64,000 nt of DNA, taken from Pseudoxanthomonas composti (GTDB lineage: Bacteria > Pseudomonadota > Gammaproteobacteria > Xanthomonadales > Xanthomonadaceae). The first letter of the stretch is position 1; each line of letters starts with the position of its first letter. Both the position numbers and the translations under genes were made by a program. Shown one piece after another: positions 54,190-63,631 of this stretch. The DNA lies in the NCBI RefSeq assembly GCF_004122095.1, contig NZ_SAWZ01000001.1, positions 310,001-374,000 on the forward strand, read 5' to 3'. The notes beneath the pieces are model-generated. The model was not told the origin of the DNA. It did not search any database and saw only the letters and a program-made list of their open reading frames with translations.

Positions 54190-55860
54190 TTATTGTAAAA
54201 GCTGAACGGAAACAGGCGGCAACAGGCGCTTGGTGAAGTGCCGATCGGCGTAGTAGCGAATCTTTTTGCATTTCACGGGGTTGGCGATGCCCTCGTAGAG
54301 GAAGACTTCCTTGTCCTGCCCCATGGCCTTCAGCTCCTGGGGCAGCATCAGCGCCCGACGCTCCTCGCTGGTGCTACGGGTGACGTCACGGCCCTTGGTG
54401 ATGTTGCGCTTGCGGATCGTGGTGTAGCCAAGCATCTCCGAATAGTCGTTGGCGTCCTGCTGCTCACGGGGGGCGTAGAGGATCTGCAAGGCGTGGTTGG
54501 TGATGATGGTGCGCGAGAGCTCCTTGCCGTAGGTGGCATCGAGCTGGGCCATGCTCTGGATGATCGGCAGCAGGCGCAGGTTGTAGCCGGCCATGTAGGC
54601 CACCGCCGACGCGATGATGTCCACGCGGCCGATCGAGGTGAACTCGTCCATCAGCAGCAGGCACTGATGCTTGAGCGCCGGGTTGTTCTTCGGCAGCTCC
54701 TTGGTGTTGAGGTTGATGACCTGGCTGAAGAACAGGTTGATGATCAGGCGGCTCTCGGCCAGCTTGTTGGGCTGGATGCCGATGTAGATCGACATCTTCT
54801 TCTTGCGCAGATCATTCAACGAGAAGTCGTTGGCCGATGTCGCGGCGTCCAGCACGGGGTTGATCCAGGCGTTCAACGGCTCCTTCAAGGTGCCCATGAT
54901 GGAGGCGAAGGTTTCGTCGGCCTGGGACAGCAGGTTGGAGAAGGCCTTCTTGGCGTGGGCGCCCAGGAAGGGGCGCGAGGCCAGCGAGCGCAGGTAGGCC
55001 TTCATGTCGTTTCCATCGCCGGAGGAAAGGCGATAGACGGCCCCCAGCGTGGGCGCCCCCGCCCCTCCCGGGAACCCGAGGGCGCGCTCATCGTCCCAGT
55101 TGTCGAACAGGTACAGGGTGAAGGCCATGAACGCATTGCGCGCCTGACTGACCCAGAACTTCTGATCGTCCGAGCCGTCGGGATACAGCATGGCCGAAAT
55201 GCTCATCAGGTCCGAGACGCGGAACGCCGGGTCGTCGGAAACGTAGCTGAGCGGATTCCAGCGATGGGTCCTGCGGTCCTCGGCAAACGGATTGAACAAG
55301 AAGACCTCGTGGCCCTGGCTTGCGCGCCAACCGCTGGTCAACTCGAAATTTTCCTGCTTGATGTCCAGGACCACCACCGATTCCTGGTAGTCGAGCAGAT
55401 TCGGAATCACCACGCCGACGCCTTTGCCCGAGCGGGTCGGCGCGGCGAGGATCACGAACTGCTGGCCACTCAAGCGGACCAGACGTCCACCAAATTTGCC
55501 TACCACGATGCCGTTGCCCGAGTCCTTGAACAACCCGGCCCTAGAGAGGTCCGAGGCGCTCGCGAAGCGGGCATCGCCGTGCAGCGATTGCTTCTTCGGC
55601 TTGAGGATCAGGAACAGGCCGAGCAAGTAGACGATGGCCGCGACACCGAAACCGATGTAGCCGCCGATCTTGATCTTCTGGACGTAAGGCGCGAGCTGCG
55701 GCATGTCCAGGGCACGGACATAGCTGTAGTAGGTGCCCAGACCGAGCACGGATGTATCGATCCGTAGCAGCATCAAGGTCGCGTAGCCGGCCAGGTAGAC
55801 GCCGGCCAACAGCGACAATACGGTGAGAACCAGAATGCCAACAGGCTTTGCGTAACTCAT
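54190..55860 (-). CDS. virD4: VirD4, T4SS coupling protein
   Basis: The product has 556 aa. The N-terminal membrane segments are near residues 7-32 and 68-88 (GYIGFGVAAIVYLLGLFLIL). The soluble ATPase has Walker A APTRSGKGVGVVIPN at about 142, the ESVVVLDIKQENFELT motif and Walker B-type HQCLLLMDEFTSIGRVD. The family block LLPIIQSMAQLDATYG follows. In the X-T4SS VirD4 recruits toxic effectors through their XVIPCD tails. It is the most upstream T4SS gene, 320 bases before virB7. Its C-terminal all-alpha domain is short, as in TraG-like proteins of this clade. Confidence 0.97.
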   Translation of the reverse strand: MSYAKPVGILVLTVLSLLAGVYLAGYATLMLLRIDTSVLGLGTYYSYVRALDMPQLAPYVQKIKIGGYIGFGVAAIVYLLGLFLILKPKKQSLHGDARFASASDLSRAGLFKDSGNGIVVGKFGGRLVRLSGQQFVILAAPTRSGKGVGVVIPNLLDYQESVVVLDIKQENFELTSGWRASQGHEVFLFNPFAEDRRTHRWNPLSYVSDDPAFRVSDLMSISAMLYPDGSDDQKFWVSQARNAFMAFTLYLFDNWDDERALGFPGGAGAPTLGAVYRLSSGDGNDMKAYLRSLASRPFLGAHAKKAFSNLLSQADETFASIMGTLKEPLNAWINPVLDAATSANDFSLNDLRKKKMSIYIGIQPNKLAESRLIINLFFSQVINLNTKELPKNNPALKHQCLLLMDEFTSIGRVDIIASAVAYMAGYNLRLLPIIQSMAQLDATYGKELSRTIITNHALQILYAPREQQDANDYSEMLGYTTIRKRNITKGRDVTRSTSEERRALMLPQELKAMGQDKEVFLYEGIANPVKCKKIRYYADRHFTKRLLPPVSVQLLQ

Positions 55861-55873
55861 CCCTGAGAAACCT

Positions 55874-56110
55874 TCAGCGTCTCAATTTCAAGCCAGCGGG
55901 TTGATGGTCCACGGAGCGCGCATTCCCCTGATCGACCAGCAGATCCAGGTAAGCGCGTGCCTCTTCAAGGGACATATCCTGCCTGACCCGCGCGCCGGAG
56001 TCTGTGAGGACAGCGTAGTTGGCGCGGTCGCCGATCGAGTACTGCGCGTCGTCGGTCAGGGCGACGAGCTGGTAGCGCCCCCTGGAAATCACCAGATGCT
56101 GGTACGTCAT
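55874..56110 (-). CDS. Small protein of unknown function upstream of virD4
   Basis: The product has 78 aa from the ATG at 56110 (MTYQHLVISRGRYQLVALT). No signal peptide or membrane segment is seen; the sequence alternates short beta-like and charged helical stretches (DMSLEEARAYLDLLVDQGN) and ends in a basic KLRR. The frame is open further upstream, but that part looks non-coding. The stop lies 13 bases before the virD4 ATG, so it would be co-transcribed. I do not recognise the family. Reality is supported by spacing and normal composition only. Confidence 0.5.
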   Translation of the reverse strand: MTYQHLVISRGRYQLVALTDDAQYSIGDRANYAVLTDSGARVRQDMSLEEARAYLDLLVDQGNARSVDHQPAGLKLRR

Positions 56111-56574
56111 CTTGCTTGCGCCCTTCCCGGTCACTGCGCCGAATACTAGCGGGTCGGTGCGGCTTGCGCCAAAGGGGGAGCATTGCGGGAAGCTTGTGCC
56201 TCGAGCGCATTCCGGGCTATGCGGGCACCTGGCAGTCCGCGACTCGTCTGTGGCTGGCCGCCATCGCCAACGCCCTGCACTGCCCTGCACCACTGGAAGC
56301 GCGGCGCCGGCTGCAGCCTCTTCAAACATGAACCATGCGGGTCGGTCGTGAGCTGCGAGCCCGCGACCCACCAAGTGCGTCCGGGTCCACATGTCCGGTC
56401 CGCGATGGTCGATCCGCAGTTCAGGGGGCGGGTCCGTCGCGCGCCCATGCTCCCGGCGACGGCCAAGCAAAGGGTGTCCAAGCAGCCGAAGGCGCTGGGT
56501 GGGTCACAACAGAATCTACGCTGGGACCCTTGGGGCCGAATCCACTGAAACGCTGATGCAAGCTTGGTTTCAAG
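56111..56574. other. Gene-free stretch between tRNA-Val and the T4SS locus
   Basis: These 464 bases contain no gene I can support; open frames on both strands are short and lack domains. The stretch must hold the promoter for virD4. I looked for a copy of the tRNA-Val 3' end, which would mark an integration site, here and at the far end of the locus near 42120 and saw none. No terminator hairpin with a T-run stands out behind tRNA-Val. Confidence 0.6.
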
Positions 56575-56649
56575 TGGTGGGCGGTACAGGGTTCGAACCT
56601 GTGACCCCTACCATGTCAAGGTAGTGCTCTACCGCTGAGCTAACCGCCC
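56575..56649 (-). tRNA. tRNA-Val (GAC)
   Basis: This 75-base tRNA gene encodes its CCA end. The acceptor stem is GGGCGGT / ACCGCCC, the anticodon stem CTACC / GGTAG encloses TTGACAT with anticodon GAC, and the T arm is ACAGGTTCGAACCCTGT. It is the boundary between uvrB and the T4SS locus. Confidence 0.97.
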
Positions 56650-56681
56650 GAATCCGCTGCGCCGTGGCAGCGGGGCCGCGC

Positions 56682-56710
56682 ATCATAGCACCGTGCCAGG
56701 GAGAGTGGAA
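56682..56710 (-). promoter_or_regulatory. Sigma-70 promoter of tRNA-Val
   Basis: On the minus strand TTCCAC (56705-56710) and TATGAT (56682-56687) are 17 bases apart. The -10 box ends 32 bases before the tRNA 5' end. Confidence 0.6.
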
Positions 56711-56818
56711 TATCTACGCCGGATTGAGCCGGATTCCCGGGCTAGGGCAGCCTCTTGCGCCATAACACAGGCGCAGGGCCGGCATGCCTTGCCCAACCGT
56801 GCCCGCCGCCTCGGCGGT

Positions 56819-58840
56819 TCACACCGCCAGGCTGACCGCCTTGAGCTTCTGGATCTCGTCGCGCAGCCGTCCCGCGTCCTCGAACTCCAGATCCTTGGCG
56901 TGCTGGTACATGCGCTGCTCCAGTGCCTTGATCCTGGCCGCGATCTGGCTCTGGCTGAGCTGGCTGTAGTCGGCCTGCGGCTCGGCCACGCGCTTGGCCT
57001 TGCCGCGCTTGCCGGTCTCGGCCGCCCCGGTGTCCTCCCGCGCCCCCTCCAGGATGTCGACGATCGGGCGCGCCACCGACTTGGGGACGATCCCGTGCTC
57101 GGCGTTGTACTCGATCTGCTTCTCGCGGCGCCTGGCAGTCTCGTCCAGCGCCGCCTTCATCGAGCGGGTCACGGTGTCCGCGTACAGGATCGCCTTGCCG
57201 CGCAGGTTGCGAGCTGCGCGACCGATCGTCTGGATCAGGGACCCGGTCGAGCGCAGGAAGCCTTCCTTGTCCGCATCCAGGATCGCCACCAGCGACACCT
57301 CCGGCATGTCCAGGCCCTCGCGCAATAGATTGATGCCGACCAGGACATCGAATTTGCCCAGGCGCAGGTCGCGGATGATTTCCACGCGCTCGACCGTGTC
57401 CACGTCCGAATGCAGGTAACGCACCCTGATCCCGTGCTCGCTGAGGTACTCGGTCAGGTTCTCGGACATGCGCTTGGTCAGGGTGGTCACCAGGACGCGA
57501 TCGCCCATGGCCACACGGTCGTTGATCTGCGTCAACAGGTCATCGACCTGGGTCGCCACGGGCCGGATTTCCACTTCGGGATCGATCAGACCCGTCGGAC
57601 GGACCACCAATTCCACGATCTCTCCCGCCGATTCGCGCAGCTCGTACGGGCCCGGCGTGGCCGAAACGTAGATGCTGCGCGGGGACCGCTGCTCCCACTC
57701 CTCGAACCGTAACGGCCGGTTGTCCAGGGCAGACGGCAGCCGGAAGCCGAACTCCACCAGCGTTTCCTTGCGCGAGCGATCGCCCTTGTACATCGCTCCG
57801 ACCTGCGGGATGGTCACGTGCGATTCGTCCACCACCAGCAGCGCATCGGCGGGCAGGTAGTCGAACAGCGTCGGCGGCGGCTGACCCGGTGCTTTGCCGG
57901 TCAGATGCCGCGAGTAGTTTTCGATGCCCGAGCAGAAGCCCACCTCGGCCATCATTTCCAGGTCGAACTGTGTCCGCTGCGCCAGGCGCTGGGCCTCGAC
58001 CAGCTTGTTCTGCTGGTACAGCTGCTCCAGGCGCTCCTTGAGTTCGATCTTGATGCTGTCCACCGCACTGAGCGTGCGCTCGCGCGTGGTGGCGTAGTGG
58101 GTCTTGGGGTAGATCGTGTAGCGCGGAATGCGCTTGAGCGCCTCGCCGGTGAGCGGGTCGAAGACCGTGAGCTGCTCGATCTCGCCGTCGAACAACTCGA
58201 TGCGCAGCGCCTCGGCGTCGCTTTCGGCCGGGTGGACATCGACGACCTCGCCGCGCACGCGGAAGGTACCGCGCTGCAATTCGTACTCGTTGCGGGTGTA
58301 CTGCAGCTGGGTGAGGTGACGGATGAGCTCGCGCTGGTCGATCCGCTCGCCGCGGGAGAGGATCAGGCGCAGGGACAGATAGTCCTCGGGCGCACCCAGG
58401 CCGTAGATCGCCGAGACCGTGGCCACCACCAGCGCGTCACGGCGCGACAACAGGGTCTTGGTCGCCGCCAGGCGCATCTGCTCGATGTGATCGTTGATCG
58501 AACTGTCCTTCTCGATGAAGGTGTCCGATGAAGGTACATAGGCTTCCGGCTGGTAGTAGTCGTAGTAGCTGACGAAGTACTCCACCGCGTTGTTCGGGAA
58601 GAACGACTTGAACTCGCCGTACAGCTGCGCGGCCAGGGTCTTGTTCGGCGCCATCACCAGCGTCGGCTTCTGGATCGCCTGGACGACGTTGGCGATGGTG
58701 TAGGTCTTGCCCGACCCCGTCACGCCCAGCAGCGTCTGCTTGGCCAGGCCGGACTCGAAGCCCTCGACCAGACGCTCGATCGCCTTGGGCTGATCGCCGG
58801 ACGGGGAGTAGGGGGAGATCAGCTGGAAGGTTTCGCTCAT
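56819..58840 (-). CDS. uvrB: UvrABC system protein B
   Basis: The product has 673 aa, a normal length. UvrB is the damage-verifying helicase of nucleotide excision repair. It has Walker [15 protein letters not shown] near residue 40, the beta-hairpin region [29 protein letters not shown] (DEAD-box-like motif II) and the C-terminal helicase block [24 protein letters not shown] domain at the end ([20 protein letters not shown]) binds UvrC. It is monocistronic and faces away from the FimT gene. Confidence 0.98.
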   Translation of the reverse strand: MSETFQLISPYSPSGDQPKAIERLVEGFESGLAKQTLLGVTGSGKTYTIANVVQAIQKPTLVMAPNKTLAAQLYGEFKSFFPNNAVEYFVSYYDYYQPEAYVPSSDTFIEKDSSINDHIEQMRLAATKTLLSRRDALVVATVSAIYGLGAPEDYLSLRLILSRGERIDQRELIRHLTQLQYTRNEYELQRGTFRVRGEVVDVHPAESDAEALRIELFDGEIEQLTVFDPLTGEALKRIPRYTIYPKTHYATTRERTLSAVDSIKIELKERLEQLYQQNKLVEAQRLAQRTQFDLEMMAEVGFCSGIENYSRHLTGKAPGQPPPTLFDYLPADALLVVDESHVTIPQVGAMYKGDRSRKETLVEFGFRLPSALDNRPLRFEEWEQRSPRSIYVSATPGPYELRESAGEIVELVVRPTGLIDPEVEIRPVATQVDDLLTQINDRVAMGDRVLVTTLTKRMSENLTEYLSEHGIRVRYLHSDVDTVERVEIIRDLRLGKFDVLVGINLLREGLDMPEVSLVAILDADKEGFLRSTGSLIQTIGRAARNLRGKAILYADTVTRSMKAALDETARRREKQIEYNAEHGIVPKSVARPIVDILEGAREDTGAAETGKRGKAKRVAEPQADYSQLSQSQIAARIKALEQRMYQHAKDLEFEDAGRLRDEIQKLKAVSLAV

Positions 58841-58999
58841 GAGGCCTCTGTCGTTTCGCCCGGATCATCGCACCACTTGCCTGACGGCCATGTCGGCAAA
58901 TTCCTACATTCAGCAATGAAGGCGGCCGATGGGCGGCCTTTGCCGCGGATCGCACCATGTCCACACCGGAAGATGTCCGGCAGACATGGAGTCGTCGCA

Positions 59000-59560
59000 A
59001 TGGAGATTCAACCGCCTGTGCCGTACCCGCAGTCCGCCCCACACCTGCGGGGCTTCAGCCTGATCGAGGCGATGGTGACGCTGGCCGTCATGTGCATCAG
59101 CCTGGCGATCGGGATTCCGTCCTTCAAGTCGCTGCAGTCGCGCCAACAGACCGCGGCGCTGACCAATCAGCTGCTCGGTCACATGGCCGGCGCGCGCAGC
59201 GCGGCGATCACCCGCCGCCAACCCACCCTCGTCTGCCCGACCCAGGGCGACGGCCGCTGCCGCAGCGACTCGGACTGGTCAGACGGCTGGATGATGTTCC
59301 ACGACCCGGACCGCAATGGCCAACCCGACCTGCCCGAGGACGTGCTGCGGGTCGAAATGGCCCGGAAGCCAAACGGGTTCACCATCCGCTCCACCGGCGG
59401 CCGCCCGCTCCTGCGCTACAGCACCAGCGGCCACGCCGGCGGCAGCAACCTCACCCTGACCATCTGCCAGGACGGCAAACCCATGAGGTTGATCCGGGTC
59501 AACAACAGCGGACGCCCAAGGTCGGAGAAGCCCGACGCCCGGTCCAGCTGCCACTTGTGA
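59000..59560 (+). CDS. FimT/GspH-type minor pseudopilin
   Basis: The product has 186 aa. The type III prepilin signal is RGFSLIEAMVTLAVM, with cleavage after the Gly at about residue 18 and Glu at +5. The GspH/FimT domain follows (QSRQQTAALTNQLLGHMAGARSAAI, then DWSDGWMMFHDPDRNGQPD) with paired Cys. Such proteins prime type IV pilus assembly, and FimT-like ones can bind DNA for uptake. The leader is longer than usual and proline-rich. It is separated from the pilE-pilY1-pilX block by tRNA-Asn and lies on the other strand. Confidence 0.88.
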   Translation: MEIQPPVPYPQSAPHLRGFSLIEAMVTLAVMCISLAIGIPSFKSLQSRQQTAALTNQLLGHMAGARSAAITRRQPTLVCPTQGDGRCRSDSDWSDGWMMFHDPDRNGQPDLPEDVLRVEMARKPNGFTIRSTGGRPLLRYSTSGHAGGSNLTLTICQDGKPMRLIRVNNSGRPRSEKPDARSSCHL

Positions 59561-59575
59561 GAGATGAAAGGGGAG

Positions 59576-59604
59576 TTGCACCCTTGGCAAGTCTTCCCTA
59601 CAAT
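59576..59604 (+). promoter_or_regulatory. Sigma-70 promoter of tRNA-Asn
   Basis: TTGCAC (59576-59581) and TACAAT (59599-59604) are separated by exactly 17 bases. The -10 box ends 10 bases before the tRNA 5' end. It is one of the best promoter matches in the window. Confidence 0.85.
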
Positions 59605-59614
59605 TTGCAGCCCC

Positions 59615-59691
59615 GCCCGAATAGCTCAGCCGGTTAGAGCACTTGACTGTTAATCAGGGGGTCGTTGGTTCGAGTCCAACTTCGGGCGCCA
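59615..59691 (+). tRNA. tRNA-Asn (GTT)
   Basis: This 77-base tRNA gene encodes its CCA end. The acceptor stem is GCCCGAA / TTCGGGC, the anticodon stem CTTGA / TCAGG encloses CTGTTAA with anticodon GTT, and the T arm is GTTGGTTCGAGTCCAAC. A consensus promoter lies upstream and a terminator downstream. Confidence 0.98.
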
Positions 59692-59699
59692 CATTCGAA

Positions 59700-59727
59700 A
59701 GCCTCGCCGCCTCGGCGAGGCTTTTTT
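59700..59727 (+). terminator. Intrinsic terminator of tRNA-Asn
   Basis: AGCCTCGCCG and CGGCGAGGCT form a 10-bp stem around CCT, followed by a run of six T that begins with the last base of the stem. It starts nine bases after the tRNA CCA end. Confidence 0.93.
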
Positions 59728-59845
59728 CGTTTGAGTTGATACTGCGACTTTGAGTGCACGTGTCCCAACTCATGCGACAGCCAGCAGGCGCAGGACCAGC
59801 AGGTAACGCTGGTCAGGGCTCATGTCGAGCTCAAGGCGACGGGTG

Positions 59846-60265
59846 TTACCAGCAGTTGGCTACGGTGTCAGATCCAGTCACGCTCCGTACGCCCTGGGCG
59901 TTCAATCTGAGCGTTGCGCAGGCCGTGTCCTTACTGGCCTGGATGCCTTGCGGCACAGCCTGCAACTGGAATGTGCGGGCACCGACCGCGCCATTGAAGC
60001 TCACCGTGTAGAAGTTCGCGACATCGTCGCAAGCGGCGGGCGCCGGAGCGCCAACGTAGGTCATATTGGTCGTGTAATACCGCTCCATGAACTGCGCGCG
60101 TTGCTCAAGACACACGGCAGCAGTTGCACGACGCGATTTGATGACCTGATTCTGATAGCTCGCATAAGCGATCCCGGCGAGGACGGCGATGATGAGCACA
60201 ACGATCATCACCTCCATCAAGGTAAAGCCCTGCTGCTTCAACGAATGATTGCCACCGACTTTCAC
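59846..60265 (-). CDS. pilE: Type IV pilin PilE
   Basis: The product has 139 aa. The prepilin signal KQQGFTLMEVMIVVLIIAVLA is cleaved after Gly at about residue 13, with Glu at +5 and a long hydrophobic helix. The head domain (SRRATAAVCLEQRAQFMERYY, then ACDDVANFYTVSF) is short, with Cys near the end (TVANCW), as in PilE minor pilins downstream of pilY1. It follows pilY1 by 10 bases. It helps initiate the pilus and expose PilY1 at its tip. Confidence 0.92.
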   Translation of the reverse strand: MKVGGNHSLKQQGFTLMEVMIVVLIIAVLAGIAYASYQNQVIKSRRATAAVCLEQRAQFMERYYTTNMTYVGAPAPAACDDVANFYTVSFNGAVGARTFQLQAVPQGIQASKDTACATLRLNAQGVRSVTGSDTVANCW

Positions 60266-60275
60266 GGGTCACCTC

Positions 60276-63200
60276 CTAGTTGGTTCTTACTTCGCGCCAA
60301 GACACGCGACCCGCCGTTCTCGGATCCTCTTTGGCGACGCAGGCCTTGTTTCCCATCGAACCACCGACGCAGACCTCACCCGTGCCGTTCCCACCGCCCA
60401 ACAGCGATGGCTGACTTACCATTCCCACACCGAGATCGACTGAACCAATCGGGGTCTGGCTGGAGCCGGATCCAATGTTGTCGTTGGTGAAGTCGCCGTC
60501 GTTGTTTACATCGAAGTAGGACGTCAGCGTACTGGTCCCGGTAAACGCGTCCAGCGCATTGAGGAAACCGCGCCCATCCGACTCGCAGGCCGTGTTGGTG
60601 GGAATAACGCTGGAAACAACGAGCACGCTTCCATCCATGACAGGCGTTCCAACGACACGCTCGCCTTCGGCAGTCCCCGGCGGGTTTGGAGGCGTGAGTA
60701 GATCGATGAACCAACCCGGCGACGCGGGCGGCAATGCCGAGTTCGCCTCGAAACCGCGGGCGGGGAGGCCATTGCTTGCCGTGCCGATGATCTTGATTTT
60801 CCGTTCGGTCAGCGAAGCCCTTGAGACCGTGGCACCGGAATCCACGATTCCATAGAGGCTTTGCACGCTCTTGTCGATGATGTCGCCGACGGTGATGAAT
60901 CGCCCCGTCCCGAAGAAGACCCATGTCTTGAACGTCGAAGGCTCCACGCCGACCATCAGCCCTCCGGTGATTGGCTGAACCACACCGCCCCGGGCCGCAC
61001 TGAAGAGCTTCTTCATCTTCGAAGCGCCATCCCAGGAGCCAGCGCCCCCCGTCAGCGAGAACTTCCAGACGTTGCCCAGCATGTCGCCCGCATAGATCGT
61101 GTCAAGCGTCCCATTGCCATCCTCGTCTCGACCGATCGGCGCCATCAAGCCATTGGGGGCCGTCGCCGAGCCCACATTCGTGTTGATTTCCTTGATCAGG
61201 GTCCCCGTCGCGAGATCGTAGATCAGCAGAGCCGCCTTATCGTTGGAGCTGTTGAGACCGTTTCCGACAATGACCACGGTGTCGCCAGTATTGAGCCGGC
61301 CGATGATCGGCCGCCCAAGTATCAGCCCCATGTTGCGCCCCGGCGTTTCCGTTTTCTCCCACATGACCTTGTTGGAAGCGAAAGAACCAGGCGAGGTCAC
61401 ATCAAGGGCAAAAAGGCCTTTCCCGCCCCGTCCCAACGGACTGACGAGATAGCTCTTACCAGGCGTCTGTGTTTCCGAAGAGACCAGAATCGAGCCGTCG
61501 ACGAAGTATCTGTGCTCGTAATCCGGACGACTTAGTGAAGCGAGCTCGGTGAAATTGAGGCCAGCCGGCACATAGGCGAATCGCTCCTGTCCATTGTTGG
61601 CATTGAAAGCGTGCAACATGCCGTCATTGGCACCCACATAGATCGTGTTGGTGCGCGGATCATAAACAGGGCTTGAGCTGACGATGTCTCCGAGGAGCGT
61701 CGTCCGGTTCCTCAGATTGCCGCCTTGATTTGCCTCAAGTGAACGATCGCCCTTGATGTATTGCGCATTATCAGCACCAGTGACCGGGAAATTCGAAGAG
61801 CCCGTCCTCTCCAGCGCGACCTGCTGGCTCGGCGTGGGAAACTCAGCACCTACGGTCCCATCCGAGGTGAACACCCTCCGTCCCGCGTATTGGATCAGAC
61901 TGCCCGCCTCCCAGGATGCAGTCGTGTTGAACGAGGACGTCACCCCGCTCCAGGCATATGCGGACAGCTCTCCAGACCAGATGCCGGAGAGGTATCGCGA
62001 CTGGTAGATATAAGTTCCTGCTTGGACACGCGCACCGTTGGCGCTCACGTTCGAGAATGAGCCGGTACGGTTCGCGATGGTCGCTAGCGAGTCCTGAAGA
62101 CCTTGTTTGAATTGCTCTGGATCCGTTGCAACCAGGAACTTTCCGCGACCGTTGATCGTTGCATGCCACATGTCATCGATGTTCTCGATGACATTTTTAC
62201 CTGGGCTTGGCCAAGCTGTGGTCCCAGCAACCAGACCCGGAAGCGCAGTAGTGGGATCGAGCCGGCCCCGGGAGCCAATGGAAATTCCAAAGGTCACCAT
62301 GTGTTGCCAGAAAGCCGGGTCCTCGGCTGTAACCGGCACAACGTTCTCCAGATCCGAACGCAGGTCGCTCTTCCAGTAGCGCATCGCGACGTCAGCCATG
62401 GTATTGGAGTCCCCCGTCTTACCACTGTAAGGCGGACCCGGCGTGTACTCATATGCGGCGTTCTTGGGCCCGACAATCTTCGCGCCCGCGGCGCTGTCCT
62501 GCTCACCCACGCCACTGTAGGACTCATTGGAATAGCCATCGGAGGTCAGAATGGCGAAGTTCTGACGGCACGCATACTGGTCGCTCCCAGACTCGGGCCC
62601 CCAGGGCCCATTCGCTGAGGAGCTGCTGAAATAGGTTCCCGCGCGTTCTAGCGCTTTTCTTGAGGGCGTAGCATCACTGCCAGATGCGCTGTAAAGGCGA
62701 TCAAACCAAAGCGTTCGATTATTATCAGAGCCAGCGGGACCATTTGGATCCTCGAAAAGACCATTATTGCGCTGAACCGGGATCGGATAATCTTCAGTGA
62801 TCACATTCCCCGGAATAGAGCTTGCGTTGCGCTGATGAATAGTACGAAAGCCAACGCGGATATTACTGCCAAGCGCACTGAATGCGCGCCCAGAGCCGGC
62901 CTTTGCAACCTTCATCCGTGTCCGATGATAGGAGTACCAAGTTGCAAAGTTTGTAAATTCATCTGCCTCAGTACGTCCGGTAGGCGTAACCCGCGTGCAA
63001 AGCTTCCACCGGTAGCCGGCCCCGTTGGAACCACTGCAACCGCTGTTTCGCAAGCCTTCGTTCGCAGCTCCCTCGACCCATTCGCTGCGAATCACTCTGC
63101 CATCGGTACGCAACTGATACCGATAATAATTTGCACCATTCCGCAAATAATCTTCATCCTTACGCGACTCATCTTTCGGAACATAAAAGTCTCTGTCAGC

Positions 63201-63620
63201 ATTCGAAAGGTTGGCGGAGCCAGTTAAAGAGCTTTCATTGGTGTAAACGGAGGTGTAGCTAGTCCCGCCTGTCATTACAGTTCCCGACGAATCGACCCAA
63301 GGCTCATAACTAACCGCAGGATTGTAATAAATCCAGTTTCGGACATAGGTCTGCGCACTGATGAGGTCACCCTCCTCATCTAGTTTCGGCTTTCGCGTCT
63401 CACCCATTTGGTCCGGCATCGTCGTAAACGACATCGAGCCCGAGTCATCGAGGATGAACAGCACATTCGGAGGGATCCGTGCGCTCGTGGTGAGTGGCTC
63501 GGTCGGCATCACGATCCCCGCGCTGGCCTGACCGGCCAACAACGCCAAGGCGACACCCATCAGTGTCGGGCGGAGGCGGTCCAGGCCGCCACCAGCACCA
63601 CTACGGATTGAACGCTTCAT
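60276..63620 (-). CDS. pilY1: PilY1, type IV pilus tip adhesin
   Basis: The product has 1114 aa from the ATG after GAGGG (eight-base spacing); an ATG at 63635 overlaps the pilX stop and is an alternative. A signal peptide ends GQASA. The N-terminal von Willebrand A-like region has the MIDAS-type NVLFILDDSGSMS. The C-terminal half (about 600-1110) is the PilY1 beta-propeller, with VYDPRTNTIYVGANDGMLHA. Two Asp-rich calcium-type loops are seen, DEDGNGTLD and DVNNDGDFTND. It caps the pilus with the minor pilins and acts in adhesion and surface sensing. The stretch in the first 400 aa uses more A+T-rich codons than the core genes. Confidence 0.95.
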   Translation of the reverse strand: MKRSIRSGAGGGLDRLRPTLMGVALALLAGQASAGIVMPTEPLTTSARIPPNVLFILDDSGSMSFTTMPDQMGETRKPKLDEEGDLISAQTYVRNWIYYNPAVSYEPWVDSSGTVMTGGTSYTSVYTNESSLTGSANLSNADRDFYVPKDESRKDEDYLRNGANYYRYQLRTDGRVIRSEWVEGAANEGLRNSGCSGSNGAGYRWKLCTRVTPTGRTEADEFTNFATWYSYHRTRMKVAKAGSGRAFSALGSNIRVGFRTIHQRNASSIPGNVITEDYPIPVQRNNGLFEDPNGPAGSDNNRTLWFDRLYSASGSDATPSRKALERAGTYFSSSSANGPWGPESGSDQYACRQNFAILTSDGYSNESYSGVGEQDSAAGAKIVGPKNAAYEYTPGPPYSGKTGDSNTMADVAMRYWKSDLRSDLENVVPVTAEDPAFWQHMVTFGISIGSRGRLDPTTALPGLVAGTTAWPSPGKNVIENIDDMWHATINGRGKFLVATDPEQFKQGLQDSLATIANRTGSFSNVSANGARVQAGTYIYQSRYLSGIWSGELSAYAWSGVTSSFNTTASWEAGSLIQYAGRRVFTSDGTVGAEFPTPSQQVALERTGSSNFPVTGADNAQYIKGDRSLEANQGGNLRNRTTLLGDIVSSSPVYDPRTNTIYVGANDGMLHAFNANNGQERFAYVPAGLNFTELASLSRPDYEHRYFVDGSILVSSETQTPGKSYLVSPLGRGGKGLFALDVTSPGSFASNKVMWEKTETPGRNMGLILGRPIIGRLNTGDTVVIVGNGLNSSNDKAALLIYDLATGTLIKEINTNVGSATAPNGLMAPIGRDEDGNGTLDTIYAGDMLGNVWKFSLTGGAGSWDGASKMKKLFSAARGGVVQPITGGLMVGVEPSTFKTWVFFGTGRFITVGDIIDKSVQSLYGIVDSGATVSRASLTERKIKIIGTASNGLPARGFEANSALPPASPGWFIDLLTPPNPPGTAEGERVVGTPVMDGSVLVVSSVIPTNTACESDGRGFLNALDAFTGTSTLTSYFDVNNDGDFTNDNIGSGSSQTPIGSVDLGVGMVSQPSLLGGGNGTGEVCVGGSMGNKACVAKEDPRTAGRVSWREVRTN

Positions 63621-63631
63621 CTGCCGCGCCC

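Noticed and set aside
42164-56110. XVIPCD-type T4SS effector gene inside the locus
   Set aside because: No protein here has the size or the C-terminal Gln-rich XVIPCD pattern; effectors must lie elsewhere.
42116-56649. T4SS locus as a recent island integrated at tRNA-Val
   Set aside because: No copy of the tRNA 3' end, integrase, transposase or relaxase is visible, and most of the locus has the composition of its neighbours.
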